Of a stretch of DNA of 64,000 nucleotides, positions 51,469 through 60,086 are shown one piece after another. Made by a program: the position numbers and the translations under genes. Within the stretch, counting starts at the first letter, position 1. Each line of letters begins with the position of its first letter. The stretch comes from Paenibacillus rhizovicinus (GTDB lineage: Bacteria > Bacillota > Bacilli > Paenibacillales > Paenibacillaceae), in contig NZ_CP048286.1 of assembly GCF_010365285.1 (NCBI RefSeq), forward strand, positions 4,993,501 to 5,057,500, written 5' to 3'. Below the pieces are notes generated by a model. The model had not been told where the DNA came from and did not search any database. It saw only the letters and a list, made by a program, of their open reading frames with translations.

Positions 51469-54351
51469 TTATACATTAGTTTCGCCTTCATATTTTTTTT
51501 TCTTACGGGCTTTGCCAAAAAACCAATTCGCTTCGCCGAACAAATTCGCCAGCGCCGGGACGACGAGTCCCATGAACACGAACGCGTAGAGGATTAGGCC
51601 GACGACGATGCCTGCGCCGATCTGAAGCAGCGTGTTGACGCCGGACATCATGAGTGCGGCGAACGTGCCGCCCATGATCACGGCCGCCGATACGATGACG
51701 CCGCCAGTCGTGGACATCGCCTTCGTCATCGCTTGCCGAATGCCTCCCGGGCGATATTCTTCCTTGAACCGCGCCATCAGGAAGATGCTGTAATCGACCC
51801 CGAGCGCCACGATGATGAGGAAGATGAAGAAGGAAGCGCTCCAGGACAAGCCTTCCTTGCCGAGCAGCTTGACGAAGGTGAACTCCACGATGCCCATCGT
51901 CACCAGGAAGTTGAAGACGAGCGACAGCAGCAGATAGAGCGGCGCGAGCAGGGAGCGAAGCATGATCATCAGCACGATGAAGATACCGATCAGCACGAAA
52001 GCGCCCGTCCGCATAAAGTCGCTCTTCGATAACGACTTCAGCTCGGAAATCTGCGCGGAGGTGCCGGACACATAGACTTTAGCGTCGGCGAGGGAGCTTC
52101 CGCTTAGGCTATGGCGCAGCGCGTCGCGGACTTGGCCGACGGTGTCCTGCGCCTCGGGCGAGTACGGATTGACGGCGAGGACGACGTCGATCTTCGCGGT
52201 TTTGCCGTCTTTGGCGATGTAGTAGTCCAGCGCCTGCTGCAGCTCGGGACTATCGAGCGCGGATTGCGGCAAATTCCAGCCAGGAATTTGGCTGTCGCCA
52301 ATCGATTGCTCCGCTTCTTTCACTTGCGCGAGTCCCTTCGAGACATCGCCGAGACCTTGGGCTCCCGCGCTCAGGCCTCCCGTGAGGTTTTTCAGACCCG
52401 TGCCAAGCTTGGCTGCGCCGTCGGCGGCGTCCGTCTGGCCCGAAGCCAGTTGCCCTAGTCCGCCAGCAACTTTCGCGACGCCGGGATTCAGCTGCGAGAA
52501 GCTGGACGACAATCGGTCGGCGCCGCCCTTCAGCTGCTTCAGTCCGTCAGACAGACCTTGCTGCGTGGCCATGAGCTTGCGCATGGATGCATCGTCCTTC
52601 AGCTCCGGATGGCTCTTCAGCAAGGCGGTCAAATCGCTGCTCATGGAATCCGATACGGAGACGCTTTGCCCGACACCTCCGGCGAGCTGTTCCGCGCCTT
52701 TGGATGCCTGCTGCAAGCCGCCGTAGATTCGATCCAAGCCGGCTTGCGCTTCCTTGGTCTTGCCTGCCATCGTGCGCAGACCGCCGGCGAGCTTGTCGAC
52801 ATCGCCCTGTCCGCCCGCGATGGAGCTCTCGGCATCCGTCAGGCCGCCGGCGACCTTGTCGACGCCTTCCTTTAACTGCTGCAGCGCTTCGGATGTTTTG
52901 GTCAATTGATCGGTTACCGTCAGGTCGGCCAGCTGAACGCCGAGCGGCCTGACGGCGCTGCGCACTTCCTTGACCCCGCTCAGCTTGGCGACGCTGGCGC
53001 TGGCCGTTTCCATGGCGGCGAGCGCTTCCGGCGTCCGCATGGAAGCGTCCGACGTGATCGCGATGGAGAGCGGGAACACTTCGCCGGAACCGAAGGATCG
53101 CTCTACCTGACGGAAGCCTTGCACGGAGCCGAGGCTCGGACTGATCTCGGCCAGGTCGTCGAAGGATCGCTTATTGTGGTAGAGCAGCGTCAGCGGCGCC
53201 AGCAAAATAACGGTCACAAGCAGAATCGCGACGGGTCTGCGTGCGGCGAGCGAAGCCATCGCGTTCCACATTTTCGATTCCCCGTGGCCTTGGCCGTCGG
53301 CGATTCTCGAAGGCCAGAACGTCGCTTGGCCGAAAATCATCAGCAGCGCGGGCGTCAGCGTCAGGCCGGCGATGAGCGTCACGGCCACGCCGATGGAAAC
53401 GCCGACGGCGGACTGGTACAGGCCGAACTGCGCGAAGCCGATCAGGAAGAACGCGACGAATACGGTGCTCGCGGAGAAAGCCACCGTCTTGCCGACGGTG
53501 CGCACCGTGCGTACGAGCGCTTCGACTTTGTCGCCGTCGCGGCTCAATTCCTCGCGGAAGCGCTGGATGAGCAGAATGCAATAATCGGTCCCCGCACCGA
53601 ACATGACGGCGATCAGGAACGACTCCGTGAACGAGGATACCGGCATGCCCCAATGCGTTGCGGCGGCCACGAGCCCTCTCGTGATGACGAGCGAAATGCC
53701 GATCGTAATGAGCGGGACGAAAGGAGCGACGGGCGAGCGGAAGACGATCAGCAGGATGACAAGAACGAGCCCTACGGTCAGGAGCTCGGTCTTCTTCAAG
53801 CCGTTCGACGAACTCTCCTGAAAATCTTTGCCGATCGGCGCGCTGCCGGTCAGCTCCACTTTGCTGCCTTCGGGCGCCCCCTTGATCCGCTCGTTCAGCG
53901 AGTCGACGGCGTCTTGGGTGAGTGCGTCGTTATCGGTTCCGGAGAATCCGACGATAAGCATCTCGGTCGTGCCGTCCTTGCTGCGGAACTTGGAAGCGAG
54001 CTCCGGCGTTTCGTAGGCGGATTGGACGGACTTGAACCCGTCTTTGCCGTCCAAGCCCGCGAGCTCCGAGGCTTTGGCCTTCAGCCAAGCCCGGTCCTGG
54101 TCGTTCATGCCGCCCTCCCGGGAATAGACGAGGATAGCGCTCGACCTTGTCGTGCTTTCGGGATTGATCCGGGCGAGCATATTCTTGGCGACGACGGATT
54201 CGGAATCCGCCGGCACGAATTTCTGCTCGGTTTGGCGGACGATGGAGGCCAAGTCGGGCAGCGCCAGCACGGCAACGGCGGCGATCGCCAGCCATCCCAG
54301 CAGAATCGCCCATTTGGCGCGGGCGAGGCCGCGGATGAACCGTTCTAACAT
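51469..54351 (-). CDS. MmpL/YdfJ-type RND exporter
   Basis: A 960-residue membrane transporter. The two halves each carry a group of membrane helices, and the conserved FGAGTDYCILLIQRFREEL and ALGVDYSIFLMARFKEEY segments are the Asp-Tyr pairs of MmpL proteins that use the proton gradient. Between the halves lies a region of about 250 residues with LxxG-rich repeats (QLAGGV, KVAGGLGQLASGQTD), probably an extracellular helical stalk. ATG 54351 has AAGGAGG upstream. It is divergent from a TetR gene, and two similar operator-like sites lie between, so substrate-induced derepression is likely. Confidence 0.9.
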   Translation of the reverse strand: MLERFIRGLARAKWAILLGWLAIAAVAVLALPDLASIVRQTEQKFVPADSESVVAKNMLARINPESTTRSSAILVYSREGGMNDQDRAWLKAKASELAGLDGKDGFKSVQSAYETPELASKFRSKDGTTEMLIVGFSGTDNDALTQDAVDSLNERIKGAPEGSKVELTGSAPIGKDFQESSSNGLKKTELLTVGLVLVILLIVFRSPVAPFVPLITIGISLVITRGLVAAATHWGMPVSSFTESFLIAVMFGAGTDYCILLIQRFREELSRDGDKVEALVRTVRTVGKTVAFSASTVFVAFFLIGFAQFGLYQSAVGVSIGVAVTLIAGLTLTPALLMIFGQATFWPSRIADGQGHGESKMWNAMASLAARRPVAILLVTVILLAPLTLLYHNKRSFDDLAEISPSLGSVQGFRQVERSFGSGEVFPLSIAITSDASMRTPEALAAMETASASVAKLSGVKEVRSAVRPLGVQLADLTVTDQLTKTSEALQQLKEGVDKVAGGLTDAESSIAGGQGDVDKLAGGLRTMAGKTKEAQAGLDRIYGGLQQASKGAEQLAGGVGQSVSVSDSMSSDLTALLKSHPELKDDASMRKLMATQQGLSDGLKQLKGGADRLSSSFSQLNPGVAKVAGGLGQLASGQTDAADGAAKLGTGLKNLTGGLSAGAQGLGDVSKGLAQVKEAEQSIGDSQIPGWNLPQSALDSPELQQALDYYIAKDGKTAKIDVVLAVNPYSPEAQDTVGQVRDALRHSLSGSSLADAKVYVSGTSAQISELKSLSKSDFMRTGAFVLIGIFIVLMIMLRSLLAPLYLLLSLVFNFLVTMGIVEFTFVKLLGKEGLSWSASFFIFLIIVALGVDYSIFLMARFKEEYRPGGIRQAMTKAMSTTGGVIVSAAVIMGGTFAALMMSGVNTLLQIGAGIVVGLILYAFVFMGLVVPALANLFGEANWFFGKARKKKKYEGETNV

Positions 54352-54390
54352 ACGTATTTCCTCCTTAGGCAAAGGTCTTCTCTATGAATA

Positions 54391-54420
54391 GTTATAGCGC
54401 AGCAGAAAATGGAAAGTCAA
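54391..54420 (-). promoter_or_regulatory. Promoter of the MmpL gene
   Basis: On the minus strand TTGACT (54415-54420), an 18-base spacer and TATAAC (54391-54396). Confidence 0.7.
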
Positions 54421-54425
54421 TATAT

Positions 54426-54439
54426 TGTACTATCGGTCA
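54426..54439. promoter_or_regulatory. Candidate TetR operator, promoter-proximal to MmpL
   Basis: TGTACTATCGGTCA, six bases upstream of the MmpL -35, is a degenerate form of the palindrome at 54538-54550 (half-sites TGTAC and GGTCA against TGACC and GGTCA). Confidence 0.45.
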
Positions 54440-54537
54440 TAATTATTTCACATTCGTTAAATCCTTATGATTGATGGGGAATGCCTGTAATCGAACTCAT
54501 ACTGTATGGATGGTTAATCCAATAACTTTGATAAAAA

Positions 54538-54550
54538 TGACCGGTGGTCA
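54538..54550. promoter_or_regulatory. Candidate TetR operator, palindrome TGACCGGTGGTCA
   Basis: A 13-base palindrome (TGACC, GGT, GGTCA) eight bases upstream of the TetR gene's -35. Palindromes of this form are typical TetR-family operators. Confidence 0.65.
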
Positions 54551-54557
54551 CATATGG

Positions 54558-54586
54558 TTTACGGAAAACACCCGCTATGCTACAAT
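54558..54586 (+). promoter_or_regulatory. Promoter of the TetR gene
   Basis: TTTACG (54558-54563), a 17-base spacer and TACAAT (54581-54586). Confidence 0.6.
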
Positions 54587-54625
54587 TGGCGTACAAGAAC
54601 GCTCAATTGACGGAGGATTCGAGGC

Positions 54626-55207
54626 ATGAATCGCGAGCTAAAGAAAGAACAAACGCGGACGCGAATCAAGGAAGCGGCGCTGACCCTCTTTTCAGAGCAG
54701 GGCTATGAATTGACGACGGTCGAAGCGATCGCCAAGCTGGCAGGCGTCGCCAAAGGCACGTTTTTTAACTATTTTTCATCCAAAGATGAACTCATATGCG
54801 ACCTGCAGGGGATATTTGCGATCAAAGAAGTGGAGAAGCTGAAGGACACGCCGGGTCCGCTCGTGCCGCGTCTGCAGCTGCTCATCTTCGAGATCGTCAA
54901 ACGGTTCGAATTGAACAAGCCGCTGACACGGGCCCTGTTCCAGGCCATGCTCGGCAGCGGCAGCTCCCTCGATGCGCATAACGAGCTGCTGGATACGTTA
55001 TCGGAGTCGCTCCATCCGCTTATTTTGCAGGCGCAGGAGAACGGAGAGATCCGCAAGGACATGCCCGCCGAGATGCTGGCGCAGCAAGCGTTCCAATCGT
55101 ATTTCGGCACGCTCATCATCTGGGCCATGGAAATGGACGATGAGCCGCTCGACACCCGCATGACGATGACCTTCGAGCTGTTCTTCAAAGGCATCGCGCC
55201 TCAATAA
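54626..55207 (+). CDS. TetR/AcrR-family repressor
   Basis: A 193-residue regulator. The N-terminal DNA-binding domain is clear (EAALTLFSEQGYELTTVEAIAKLAGVAKGTFFNYFSSKDEL, about 17-57, given in part), and the helical C-terminal domain binds ligand and forms the dimer. It is divergent from the MmpL exporter and probably represses it and itself through the sites between them. The ligand is unknown. GGAGG lies 8 bases upstream of the ATG. Confidence 0.92.
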   Translation: MNRELKKEQTRTRIKEAALTLFSEQGYELTTVEAIAKLAGVAKGTFFNYFSSKDELICDLQGIFAIKEVEKLKDTPGPLVPRLQLLIFEIVKRFELNKPLTRALFQAMLGSGSSLDAHNELLDTLSESLHPLILQAQENGEIRKDMPAEMLAQQAFQSYFGTLIIWAMEMDDEPLDTRMTMTFELFFKGIAPQ

Positions 55208-55287
55208 TCGGCGAACCGCTTGGAAGCAACCTAGCATAGCGGCAGCAACACGGCAGCAACGTAACAGTAACTTGGCGATATACAAAA

Positions 55288-55338
55288 AACAGCTCCGGTT
55301 TCGTCCCTGTCAGGGGTCGAGCCGGAGCTGTTTTTTTT
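55288..55338 (+). terminator. Intrinsic terminator after the TetR gene
   Basis: AACAGCTCCGG (55288-55298) pairs with CCGGAGCTGTT (55322-55332), T-run to 55338. Confidence 0.92.
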
Positions 55339-55384
55339 CGTTTCGAAAAGCTTGCAGCGTGCATGAGACTTGCCTGCAGCCGGA

Positions 55385-55687
55385 TTAGAAGCCGGGGAGC
55401 TCGCCGTCGCCGCGGATTGCCGCAGCGCTGTGCGGCACATTGGGATGGAAATAACCGGAGCCCGCGAACGGCCGTCCGCCGGCCGTCACGCCGTTCAAGG
55501 CAACGCCGATTTGATCGGTTTCATTGAACATTTGGAGCAATGCGTGCTGCGTCATCCCATCGACCTCAAGATACCAGAGCTTGTAGCCGGCGTCGGTGAC
55601 GACAACGAGCTGAGCGGCACGGAACGAGAGCTTCGTCGTTACGCCTTCATACGTAATGGACAGCTCTGCCACATGATAAGTTTCCAT
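55385..55687 (-). CDS. Small conserved protein of unknown function
   Basis: A 100-residue protein with no recognised domain. The first 55 residues form alternating strands (AELSITYEGVTTKLSF, QLVVVTDAGYKLWYLEVDG), then a Gly/Pro-rich end. A strong AAAGGAGGCGGC site lies 8-9 bases before the ATG, which supports a real gene. It is divergent from the VWA lipoprotein gene. Confidence 0.6.
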   Translation of the reverse strand: METYHVAELSITYEGVTTKLSFRAAQLVVVTDAGYKLWYLEVDGMTQHALLQMFNETDQIGVALNGVTAGGRPFAGSGYFHPNVPHSAAAIRGDGELPGF

Positions 55688-55844
55688 GGCGAATGCCGCC
55701 TCCTTTCGGTTCGGAAAAAACGTTATTCCCCATTGTAATGTCGCCTTGCGGGGATTGCAACAAAAGCATCGGGCGCAGCGTCAGGAGTTTGATGGCCATT
55801 TACAATTTTTTACTGTCCGAAAGAAAAAAAAGGGGGACTGGAAA

Positions 55845-57272
55845 ATGGGAAATGTACAGAAAAAGCTTGCGGCACATGCAAAGCTGGCGATGAAAGCTGT
55901 CCGCGCGATTCGAACGATGAGGGCGTCCGCCGCGATTCTGCTCGTTCTGGCATTGACGCTCGTGCCGTTATTAGGCGGCTGCGGTTCGAATTCAAATGCT
56001 GCCGATAACGCAGCGAGTTCCGAATCCGACGCGAATGCAAGCGCCGACAAAGCATCTTCGGACAATTCCGGCGGCGATTCTTCGCGTTTAACAGACCGAG
56101 ATTCCACAACGGAGACGCACGATGACAGCGCCGCTTCCGACTCCTCCGATTCGTCCCATTCAGACGACCCTGCAGAAGAAGACCGGGGAGATTCCCCGCC
56201 GCCCGGGCTTGAGCGGGGAGAATCCTCGCAGTACGACGATTCCAAGCCCGGTCAATTGACCGCAGGCGAGTGGAACGATACCGCGGAATGGAAGGGATGG
56301 CTGAACCTGCTTCAAAGCGGAGAAGGGCAGGAGAATACGTCGTATTGGTCTTTTTATCCTGAGCGCCGGCTGGAAGTCGACGTGGTCTCGGACGGCAAGC
56401 CCGTCGCGGATGCGGCCGTGACGCTGACGAGAGACGATGGAGAGGCCGTATGGGAGGCGCGTACGAATAACGAAGGGATCGCTTACGTGTACGCTGGCTT
56501 ATACGATGAACAGGGTTCGCAGGACAAATACGGCGTTTCCGTTTCGTTCGGCGATCAGCTGAAGCGGTACGGGAACGTGCCCGTTCCGCGCGCGGAAGCG
56601 CTGAAGGTTGAGCTGGAGCAGCCGGTCAAGACGGCCAGCGCATTGGATTTAATGCTGCTGGTGGACACGACGGGATCCATGGGGGATGAACTGGATTATT
56701 TGAAGACGGAGCTGAAAGACGTCGTGAAGCGCGTGGATCGGGATAACGGGCAGCAGCTCGCCATTCGGGTGAGCGCGAACTTCTACCGCGATCGCGGCGA
56801 CGATTACGTCGTGAAGCCTTTCGCGTTCACGGACGATGTCGACAAGGCGGTTGCGCAGCTGTCGGATCAGCATGCCGCGGGCGGCGGGGATTTTCCCGAA
56901 GCGGTGGACAGGGCGCTTGAGAACGCGATCGATCAGCACGAGTGGAGCGATGATGCGCGGGCGAGGCTGCTGTTTCTCGTCATGGACGCGCCGCCGCACC
57001 ATGAACGCAAAGTGACGAAGCGGATTCAGGAACTGACGGAAGAGGCGGCGGCCGACGGCATTCGTATCATTCCGGTCGCGTCCAGCGGCGTTGACGTGCA
57101 TACGGAATATTTGATGCGGTTCATGGCGGCGGCGACGGGCGGAACTTACTTGTTACTGACCGATCACAGCGGGATCGGCGGCGACCATTTGGAACCGGCG
57201 ACAGGCATATTCGAGGTGAAGGCTTTGAACGATTTGCTCGTGAATGTGATCAATCGTTACGCCGCGCAATAG
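55845..57272 (+). CDS. VWA-domain lipoprotein
   Basis: A 475-residue exported protein. The basic N-terminus and hydrophobic stretch end in the lipobox LGGC (about 44-47). An acidic, Ser/Asp-rich disordered segment (about 50-135) leads to an Ig-like carboxypeptidase-regulatory-type domain (RLEVDVVSDGKPVADAAVTLT in part, then NNEGIAYVYAG) and a von Willebrand A domain with the metal site DTTGSMGDELDY. The VWA part includes GGGDFPEAVDRALENAI. ATG 55845 follows AAAAGGGGG. A role in adhesion or extracellular complex assembly is likely but not specified. Confidence 0.85.
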   Translation: MGNVQKKLAAHAKLAMKAVRAIRTMRASAAILLVLALTLVPLLGGCGSNSNAADNAASSESDANASADKASSDNSGGDSSRLTDRDSTTETHDDSAASDSSDSSHSDDPAEEDRGDSPPPGLERGESSQYDDSKPGQLTAGEWNDTAEWKGWLNLLQSGEGQENTSYWSFYPERRLEVDVVSDGKPVADAAVTLTRDDGEAVWEARTNNEGIAYVYAGLYDEQGSQDKYGVSVSFGDQLKRYGNVPVPRAEALKVELEQPVKTASALDLMLLVDTTGSMGDELDYLKTELKDVVKRVDRDNGQQLAIRVSANFYRDRGDDYVVKPFAFTDDVDKAVAQLSDQHAAGGGDFPEAVDRALENAIDQHEWSDDARARLLFLVMDAPPHHERKVTKRIQELTEEAAADGIRIIPVASSGVDVHTEYLMRFMAAATGGTYLLLTDHSGIGGDHLEPATGIFEVKALNDLLVNVINRYAAQ

Positions 57273-57416
57273 CGGTCTTCTTGTCGAAAAATAGTTTTTG
57301 AAAACCAATTGAAAGATGCTGGACAAGAGACGCGGAATGGTACAAACTAGAAGGGATTAGCTGAAAAACAGCAAGTTTTTCCAACCGGGATTTCTAATGT
57401 CGAATTTTGGTGAAAT

Positions 57417-58175
57417 ATGAAGAATAATTTACATTTTGCGCATGCTTCATCTTTTAGCGTTTGGCCGCTTGGCGATCGCGCGCTCGTCATCGGGTTGAAG
57501 GAAGAAGGGAATGTTCCGTTATGGAAGCTGGCTTCCGAGCTGGCGCTGCGGATTCGAAATCTAGGCGTATCGTGGATCGTCGACGTTATCCCCGCTTACG
57601 ACACGGTAACGATCGTCTATGAACCGCTGGTCGTTTGGGGTCTCGCCGGCGCGGGGGGACTCGGGAGGAACGAACGGCCGCTGCCTTACGATTATGCGGT
57701 TTCGTTCATTGAACCTTTGCTCGCGCATACTGAGTCAGCGGATGATGGGGAAATCCGCATCGTGGAGATTCCGGTCTGCTACGGCGGGGAATACGGGCCC
57801 GATTTGGCCGATTGCGCTGCGCGTTCCGGCTTGGCGGAAGAGGCCTTCATCGCGCTGCACAGCCGTTTTGACTACAAGGTCGCGATGATCGGCTTCATGC
57901 CCGGCTTTCCGTATTTGACCGGACTTCCCGAAGCGCTTGCCCAGCCGCGCAGATCGTCGCCGCGAAGCCGCGTGTCCGCTGGTTCCGTCGGCATCGCCGG
58001 CTGCCAGACGGGCATCTATCCGCTGGCTTCGCCGGGGGGCTGGCAATTGATTGGCCGTACCCCGGTGCGGCTGTTCGATCCCGGACGAGGGGAGCCGTCT
58101 CTGCTGCGCGCCGGCGACGTGCTGCGGTTCATTCCCATCACGGCCGAAGCCATGGTAGCGAGAGGGGACGGTTAA
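57417..58175 (+). CDS. pxpB: 5-oxoprolinase subunit B (KipI family)
   Basis: A 252-residue protein of the KipI/PxpB family, part of the ATP-dependent enzyme that opens 5-oxoproline to glutamate. GDRALVIGL near the start, the IPVCYGGEYGPDL segment, IGFMPGFPYLTGLP and GSVGIAGCQTGIYPLASPGG are family hallmarks. In B. subtilis the homologue KipI also inhibits the sporulation kinase KinA. GGTGAA precedes the ATG at 57417. It is followed after one base by pxpC and then pxpA. Confidence 0.92.
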   Translation: MKNNLHFAHASSFSVWPLGDRALVIGLKEEGNVPLWKLASELALRIRNLGVSWIVDVIPAYDTVTIVYEPLVVWGLAGAGGLGRNERPLPYDYAVSFIEPLLAHTESADDGEIRIVEIPVCYGGEYGPDLADCAARSGLAEEAFIALHSRFDYKVAMIGFMPGFPYLTGLPEALAQPRRSSPRSRVSAGSVGIAGCQTGIYPLASPGGWQLIGRTPVRLFDPGRGEPSLLRAGDVLRFIPITAEAMVARGDG

Positions 58176-58176
58176 C

Positions 58177-59204
58177 ATGAGCCTGCGCGTATTGAAGCCG
58201 GGTCTGTACACGACGGTGCAGGACCTCGGGCGGCCAGGCTGGCGGAAGGACGGCGTTGCCGAAGGCGGAGCCATGGACCGGTACGCCCACCGCATGGCAA
58301 ACCTGCTCGTCGGCAACGACGAGAGCGAAGCGACGCTGGAGCTGACGCTCATCGGACCGGAGCTGGTCCTGGAGCGCGATCTGCTGCTCGCCGTCTGCGG
58401 CGCGGCCATGCCGCCGTCGATCGACGGCGAGGAGCTCCCGCTGTGGCGGCCGTTCTGGGCCCGGGCGGGATCGGTCCTCGCCTTCGGCGCCGCCGCGGGC
58501 GGCTGCCGCGCATACCTCGCGGCCGGCGGCGGCTTTGCCGCCGACGCGGCCCTTGGCAGCCGCGGCACCGATGCGCGAGCCGGCATCGGCGGCATCGCGG
58601 GCCGGCCGCTCCGGCCCGGCGACGCGCTCACCTGCGGCGCCGAGCCCCGCGCGCGGCCGCTTGGCGCGCCGCGCTCGCCGCGCGCGCCGCGGCAGAGCCG
58701 CAGGGCCGCCGCCGCAGCTGGGCGGCCCCGCGCTGGTTCGCGCCGCCGCTCGCCTATGGCGGCGCAACCGAAGCCGGCATCGAGCTCCGCGTGATGCCGG
58801 GCGCCGAGTACGGGCAGTTCCGCGAAGCGGCCCGTACGGCGCTGACGCGGGAGCGCTTCCGCGTGGCTCCCGCGTCCGATCGCATGGGGGTCCGTCTCGA
58901 AGGCCCCCCGCTGGAACGCAGCGACAGCGCGGAACTGCTGTCGCACGGCGTCGTCGCCGGCACGATTCAGGTGCCGGCCGGCGGGACGCCGATCATACTC
59001 GCCGCCGACTCCCAAACCACTGGCGGCTACCCCAAAATCGCCCATGTCGTCTCGGTCGACCTGCCGCTCCTCGCGCAGTGCAAACCGGGCAGCCGGGTAA
59101 CCTTCAAAGAAATTACGCTGGCGGAAGCCCAGCGGCTGCAGCTCGAATTCGAGCGGGAAATGCGGCTGCTGGCCGCCGTTATGACATTCACAACATTTTA
59201 TTAG
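58177..59204 (+). pseudogene. pxpC: 5-oxoprolinase subunit C (KipA family), frameshifted
   Basis: The reading frame is broken. The first part (58177-58794) gives MSLRVLKPGLYTTVQDLGRPG and GALEGGAMD-type KipA sequence up to about GDALTCG, then turns into Arg/Ala/Pro-rich nonsense and stops. The rest of the protein continues in the frame one base back from about 58640-58760 to 59204, with GIELRVMPGAEYGQF, RVAPASDRMGVRLEG, GTIQVPAGGTPIILAADSQTTGGYPKI. Total length 1028 bases is one base short of a whole 343-codon gene. The junction is extremely G+C-rich, so a sequencing error, a recent mutation or a -1 shift are all possible. Confidence 0.85.
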
Positions 59205-59213
59205 CTCCGATGG

Positions 59214-60035
59214 ATGAAGAAAGGGGCTCAGCCTGCCGATATGATACGTAACGACGTTTCGCCGACGGACCGGCGCTTCATCGACCTCAACTGCGATTTC
59301 GGAGAAAGTTTCGGTGCCTATACCTTCGGCCAAGACCGGGAATTGCTAGCCTGCGTGACTTCCGTCAATATCGCCTGCGGCTTTCATGCGGGGGATCCCC
59401 ATACGATCCGCGAAGCGGCGGACCGGTCCGTTCAAGCCGGCGTCGCGATCGGCGCGCATCCCGGCCTGCCGGACCGGCTGGGCTTCGGCCGCCGCGAGAT
59501 GGCAGTCAGTCCGCAGGAAGTCTATGATTACACGCTCTACCAGATTGGCGCGCTGGATGCGTTCGTTCGCGCCGCCGGCGGAACGTTGCGCCATGTCAAA
59601 CCGCATGGCGCCCTTTACCATATGGCCGGACGCGAACCGGAGCTTGCCGAAGCGTTCGTCCGGGCAGTCCGCGTTTACGATCCGGCACTGATTCTCTACG
59701 CGCAGTCGGGAAGCGTGCTGCTGAGCGAAGCCGAGCGCCAGGGCGTTCGCGGGGCGGCAGAAGTTTTCGCCGACCGCACCTATCGGACGGATGGCAGCTT
59801 GACGCCCAGAACGCAGCCGAACGCCGTTCTCCAAAGCGCGGAAGAAGCGCTGGCTCAAACGCTGGACATCATCGCCTCCGGCCATGTGACGACAAGCGAT
59901 GGGACGCGCATCGCTCTCCAAGGGGACACGGTTTGTCTGCACGGCGACGGCCTGCACGCAGCGCTGTTCGCCGCTCGACTTCATCAAGGTTTAATCGCAG
60001 CAGGTATCGCACTACGCCCGCCACATCGTCCATAA
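59214..60035 (+). CDS. pxpA: 5-oxoprolinase subunit A (LamB/YcsF family)
   Basis: The 273-residue PxpA subunit, which completes the PxpABC enzyme. The signature DLNCDFGESFGAYTFGQD, NIACGFHAGDPHTIRE, HPGLPDRLGFGRREM and HVKPHGALYH are present with the metal-site histidines and aspartates. The start ATG 59214 or ATG 59241 is unclear, as GAAAGGGG (59218-59225) lies inside the longer form. It follows pxpC after nine bases. Confidence 0.92.
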   Translation: MKKGAQPADMIRNDVSPTDRRFIDLNCDFGESFGAYTFGQDRELLACVTSVNIACGFHAGDPHTIREAADRSVQAGVAIGAHPGLPDRLGFGRREMAVSPQEVYDYTLYQIGALDAFVRAAGGTLRHVKPHGALYHMAGREPELAEAFVRAVRVYDPALILYAQSGSVLLSEAERQGVRGAAEVFADRTYRTDGSLTPRTQPNAVLQSAEEALAQTLDIIASGHVTTSDGTRIALQGDTVCLHGDGLHAALFAARLHQGLIAAGIALRPPHRP

Positions 60036-60086
60036 CCCGCAAAGGGCACGAACTTATCATTGGCTAACTTGTTGAAGGAGGACCTC

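Noticed and set aside
52906..54348. Plus-strand frame of 480 codons opposite the MmpL gene
   Set aside because: Arg/Glu/Gly-rich nonsense opposite a well-supported exporter gene.
57735..59333. Minus-strand frame of 532 codons opposite pxpB-pxpC
   Set aside because: Arises from high G+C; the plus strand encodes conserved Pxp proteins.
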